From positions 1 through 43,998 of the forward strand of contig USNR01000013.1 of the NCBI GenBank assembly GCA_900556135.1: 43,998 nucleotides of DNA, read 5' to 3'. Positions 42,530 to 43,998 of the stretch are shown piece by piece (position 1 is the first letter of the stretch; each line of letters opens with the position of its first letter). Under the pieces are notes generated by a model that was given only the letters and a program-made list of their open reading frames with translations, did no database searches and was not told the origin of the DNA. The translations under genes and the position numbers were made by a program. This DNA comes from an uncultured Clostridium sp. GTDB taxonomy: Bacteria; Bacillota; Clostridia; TANB77; CAG-508.

Positions 42530-42828
42530 ACCTTTATTATTTTATATATACCAATATTCCTATGGAATTCTTCATTCCCTTCTCTCTATTCATGTATGGA
42601 ATTATCTCTGGAAGAAAACAATCTCTTTTAGAAGAAGAATCCATTTTCGGTTGCAAAGTTCGCAAAAAAAAATGAAATTTCAGAAGGATTTCCCCATTTT
42701 CTCATAGTAATATCCCTATAAATACTACGAATCGTATGAATATAACATGAAAATTGGGATACAAAAGGCTTTAAAATTGACGTAAATCAAAAAATCGACT
42801 AAAAGTAATGCATTTTAATAGAATTTCC
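42530..42828. other. Intergenic stretch without gene
   Basis: No coding region is supported here. On the minus strand GAACTTTGCAACCG near 42645-42660 resembles the end of a Bacteroidales -7 element (TAnnTTTG) and could serve the 42335 gene, but no matching -33 is seen. Confidence 0.35.
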
Positions 42829-42859
42829 TTTCATCTTTTATCAGAATGCCCTATCTTTG
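42829..42859 (+). promoter_or_regulatory. Bacteroidales-type promoter
   Basis: TTTC (42829-42832), a 19-base spacer and TATCTTTG (42852-42859) match the Bacteroidetes -33 TTTG / -7 TAnnTTTG pattern, not a sigma-A -35/-10. A direct repeat CACAATAGGT (42874-42883 and 42893-42902) lies in the leader, immediately before the ORF. Confidence 0.7.
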
Positions 42860-42903
42860 CAACGTATTCAAATCACAATAGGTTTATCAAAACACAATAG
42901 GTT

Positions 42904-43140
42904 ATGAATGATTGTCTAATAAAGGTTAACGAAGAGAATCAGAATCAGGCTATCAGCAGATGCCAGAGCATTCTTCGTGATCGCCGCGAGGCTCTTGCCT
43001 CTAAGGCTAAAAGCAGAAATTAAAGAGATTATCTTTTAAGAGAGATTCTCGTGTGCAGCTTTGTTTTTCTTCCAGAGGGAAGGCACTCGTATGTGGTAAA
43101 TTCCATTGATCTGGAAGAAGGTTATGCTGTAAGATTATGA
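42904..43140 (+). pseudogene. Small ORF split by an in-frame TAA
   Basis: From ATG 42904 the frame reads MNDCLIKVNEENQNQAISRC, continues basic (SILRDRREALASKAKSRN) and stops at TAA 43021-43023 after 39 residues. The same frame stays open and protein-like afterwards (RDYLLREILVCSFVFLPEGR, then HSYVVNSIDLEEGYAVRL) to TGA 43138-43140. The whole would be 78 codons with one internal stop. Either the first 39 codons are the true small gene or one nonsense change has split it. I do not recognise the protein. A Bacteroidales-type promoter lies ~45 bases upstream and no Shine-Dalgarno is present, as is normal there. Confidence 0.45.
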
Positions 43141-43179
43141 TCTTTATCCCCCGCTCGATAGAGAGTCGAGGACATCACG

Positions 43180-43227
43180 AAAAAAGTCCCGCTGTAAGGA
43201 ATTTCATCCTGACAGCGGGACTTTTTT
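43180..43227. terminator. Bidirectional terminator
   Basis: A perfect 16-bp stem (43180-43195 and 43212-43227) with a GC-rich core (GTCCCGCTGT) and A/T runs at both ends lies between the split ORF and the convergent TraB-like gene. Confidence 0.9.
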
Positions 43228-43262
43228 GGTTTACCCTATTTATTTTTGGATTATACTATTGA

Positions 43263-43997
43263 TTATTTCTCTACTTTGCAGCCGGCATTGCGGAGCAACT
43301 GGAGAAGACCATTCTCACCACCTAAATTGGCGGCATCAACAACAAAGAATGTAGGCTTCTCTGCCATCACAGTCTGCACCTTTGCAGCCCAAGCCTCAAG
43401 AGTTGCCTGAGAAACATGAGCGCCAGTAGCCTTGGCTGCAGCATCTACATCCTGTGCCTTGAAAGCACCTACAGCTTTATTCAACTTGGCCAACTCTGTA
43501 GGCTCATTCTCAAGAAACTCTACCAAGCGAGCCACTTGCTGCTTCAGGTCACTCTTATAAGTATCGTTGATATAAGCATCCACATCACTTAAACCGCCTA
43601 CAGTCTCATTGTTTGCCTTTGCCTGTGCTTCAAAATACTGGTCGAAAGTATGAGTAGGATCATACATACCCATGTGATTGGCCACAAAAAGCAACTGCTC
43701 CATGTCTTCCATCAAAGCTGCAGGAGTCAGGTTACCATACTTTTTCTGCACGTAGGAACTACGGAAATCCACCTCCATGTATTTCTTGAGGAAAGCATTA
43801 AGTTTTGTCTGCTGAGCCGGAGTAAGCAAACTGAGAAGAGTCTTGCCGTCAGCCAGTTTCTTAGCGTCATTAATGGACTCACGATAAGCCGCCTTGTTTA
43901 CCTCGAAATACATCTGATCGGTATTAGTAAGTGCTTCCTTCAACTCACCACTCAGACTAACAACACCCATAGGATTCATAAGACGGTTGGAAGCCAT
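43263..43997 (-). CDS. TraB/GumN-family protein, N-terminus beyond the window
   Basis: The 244 residues visible match the helical part of TraB/GumN-like proteins as found in Bacteroidales. Recognisable features are the segment after the first histidine motif (NPMGVVSLSGELKEALTNTD), the LLFVANHMGMYDPTHTFDQY region, and the end KPTFFVVDAANLGGENGLLQ plus LLRNAGCKVE, which is the typical last strand and motif. The family's N-terminal GTxH motif is missing because the gene runs past the right edge; the apparent ATG at 43997 is internal. Codon use is far more GC-rich than in the clostridial genes. The role is unclear; family members are suspected metal-dependent peptidases. Confidence 0.7.
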   Translation of the reverse strand: MASNRLMNPMGVVSLSGELKEALTNTDQMYFEVNKAAYRESINDAKKLADGKTLLSLLTPAQQTKLNAFLKKYMEVDFRSSYVQKKYGNLTPAALMEDMEQLLFVANHMGMYDPTHTFDQYFEAQAKANNETVGGLSDVDAYINDTYKSDLKQQVARLVEFLENEPTELAKLNKAVGAFKAQDVDAAAKATGAHVSQATLEAWAAKVQTVMAEKPTFFVVDAANLGGENGLLQLLRNAGCKVEK

Positions 43998-43998
43998 A

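Noticed and set aside
1..43998. CRISPR array or insertion sequence
   Set aside because: No regularly spaced repeats and no transposase or integrase reading frame were seen on either strand.

Overview
The window looks like a metagenome-style contig from a low-GC, endospore-forming Bacillota (Clostridia-like) bacterium. The support is the AT-rich composition, AGGAGG ribosome sites, sigma-A promoters, spoIVB, spoIIP and a cotJABC-like spore-coat operon, plus Gram-positive versions of disA, lexA, rel and recJ. The last ~1.7 kb is different: its codons are more GC-rich, a promoter fits the Bacteroidales pattern (-33 TTTC, -7 TATCTTTG), and a TraB/GumN-like gene runs off the right edge. That end is either an assembly chimera or foreign DNA.

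Layout. 1-1430: a GC-richer stretch without genes, then a hicAB toxin-antitoxin locus with frameshifted hicA and intact hicB. 1436-8200 (minus): tsf, rpsB, spoIVB, a membrane-anchored cyclophilin, disA and radA. 8336-10725: an accessory islet with an ankyrin-repeat gene, tRNA-Leu(CAA) and an orphan gene interrupted at codon 3. 10723-17278 (minus): an RNA m5C methyltransferase, a membrane protein, and a heterodimeric ABC exporter behind its TetR-family regulator, which has two palindromic operators. 17692-19515 (plus): Mn-dependent pyrophosphatase and a Fic toxin with a 55-aa VbhA-like antitoxin. 19505-25894 (minus): metK, two orphans, cotJCBA, pyk and a TVP38/TMEM64 membrane protein. 25974-27491: a small zinc-ribbon protein and divergent spoIIP. 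27602-33509 (minus): recJ-rel-MBL hydrolase-hisS. 33779-41944 (minus): lysS, glgP, a small membrane protein, lexA, obg and trpS. 41966-42206: remnants of an MNT-HEPN toxin-antitoxin pair. 42294-43997: the Bacteroidales-like end.

Most of the window is core housekeeping: translation (rpsB, tsf, hisS, lysS, trpS, obg), stress second messengers (c-di-AMP by DisA, ppGpp by Rel), DNA repair (radA, recJ, lexA), sporulation and central carbon metabolism. Accessory material sits in the gaps as small toxin-antitoxin units, three of them (one intact, one with a frameshifted toxin, one reduced to remnants), and as a dispersed ~87-bp repeat present twice.

No large undescribed system is visible. The most original signals are a terminator lying between the Fic antitoxin and toxin genes, promoters nested inside the preceding gene's terminator hairpin (rpsB and lysS), the two-copy repeat, the orphan gene that begins ATG-AAG-TAA behind consensus expression signals, and the phylogenetic seam near 42.28 kb.
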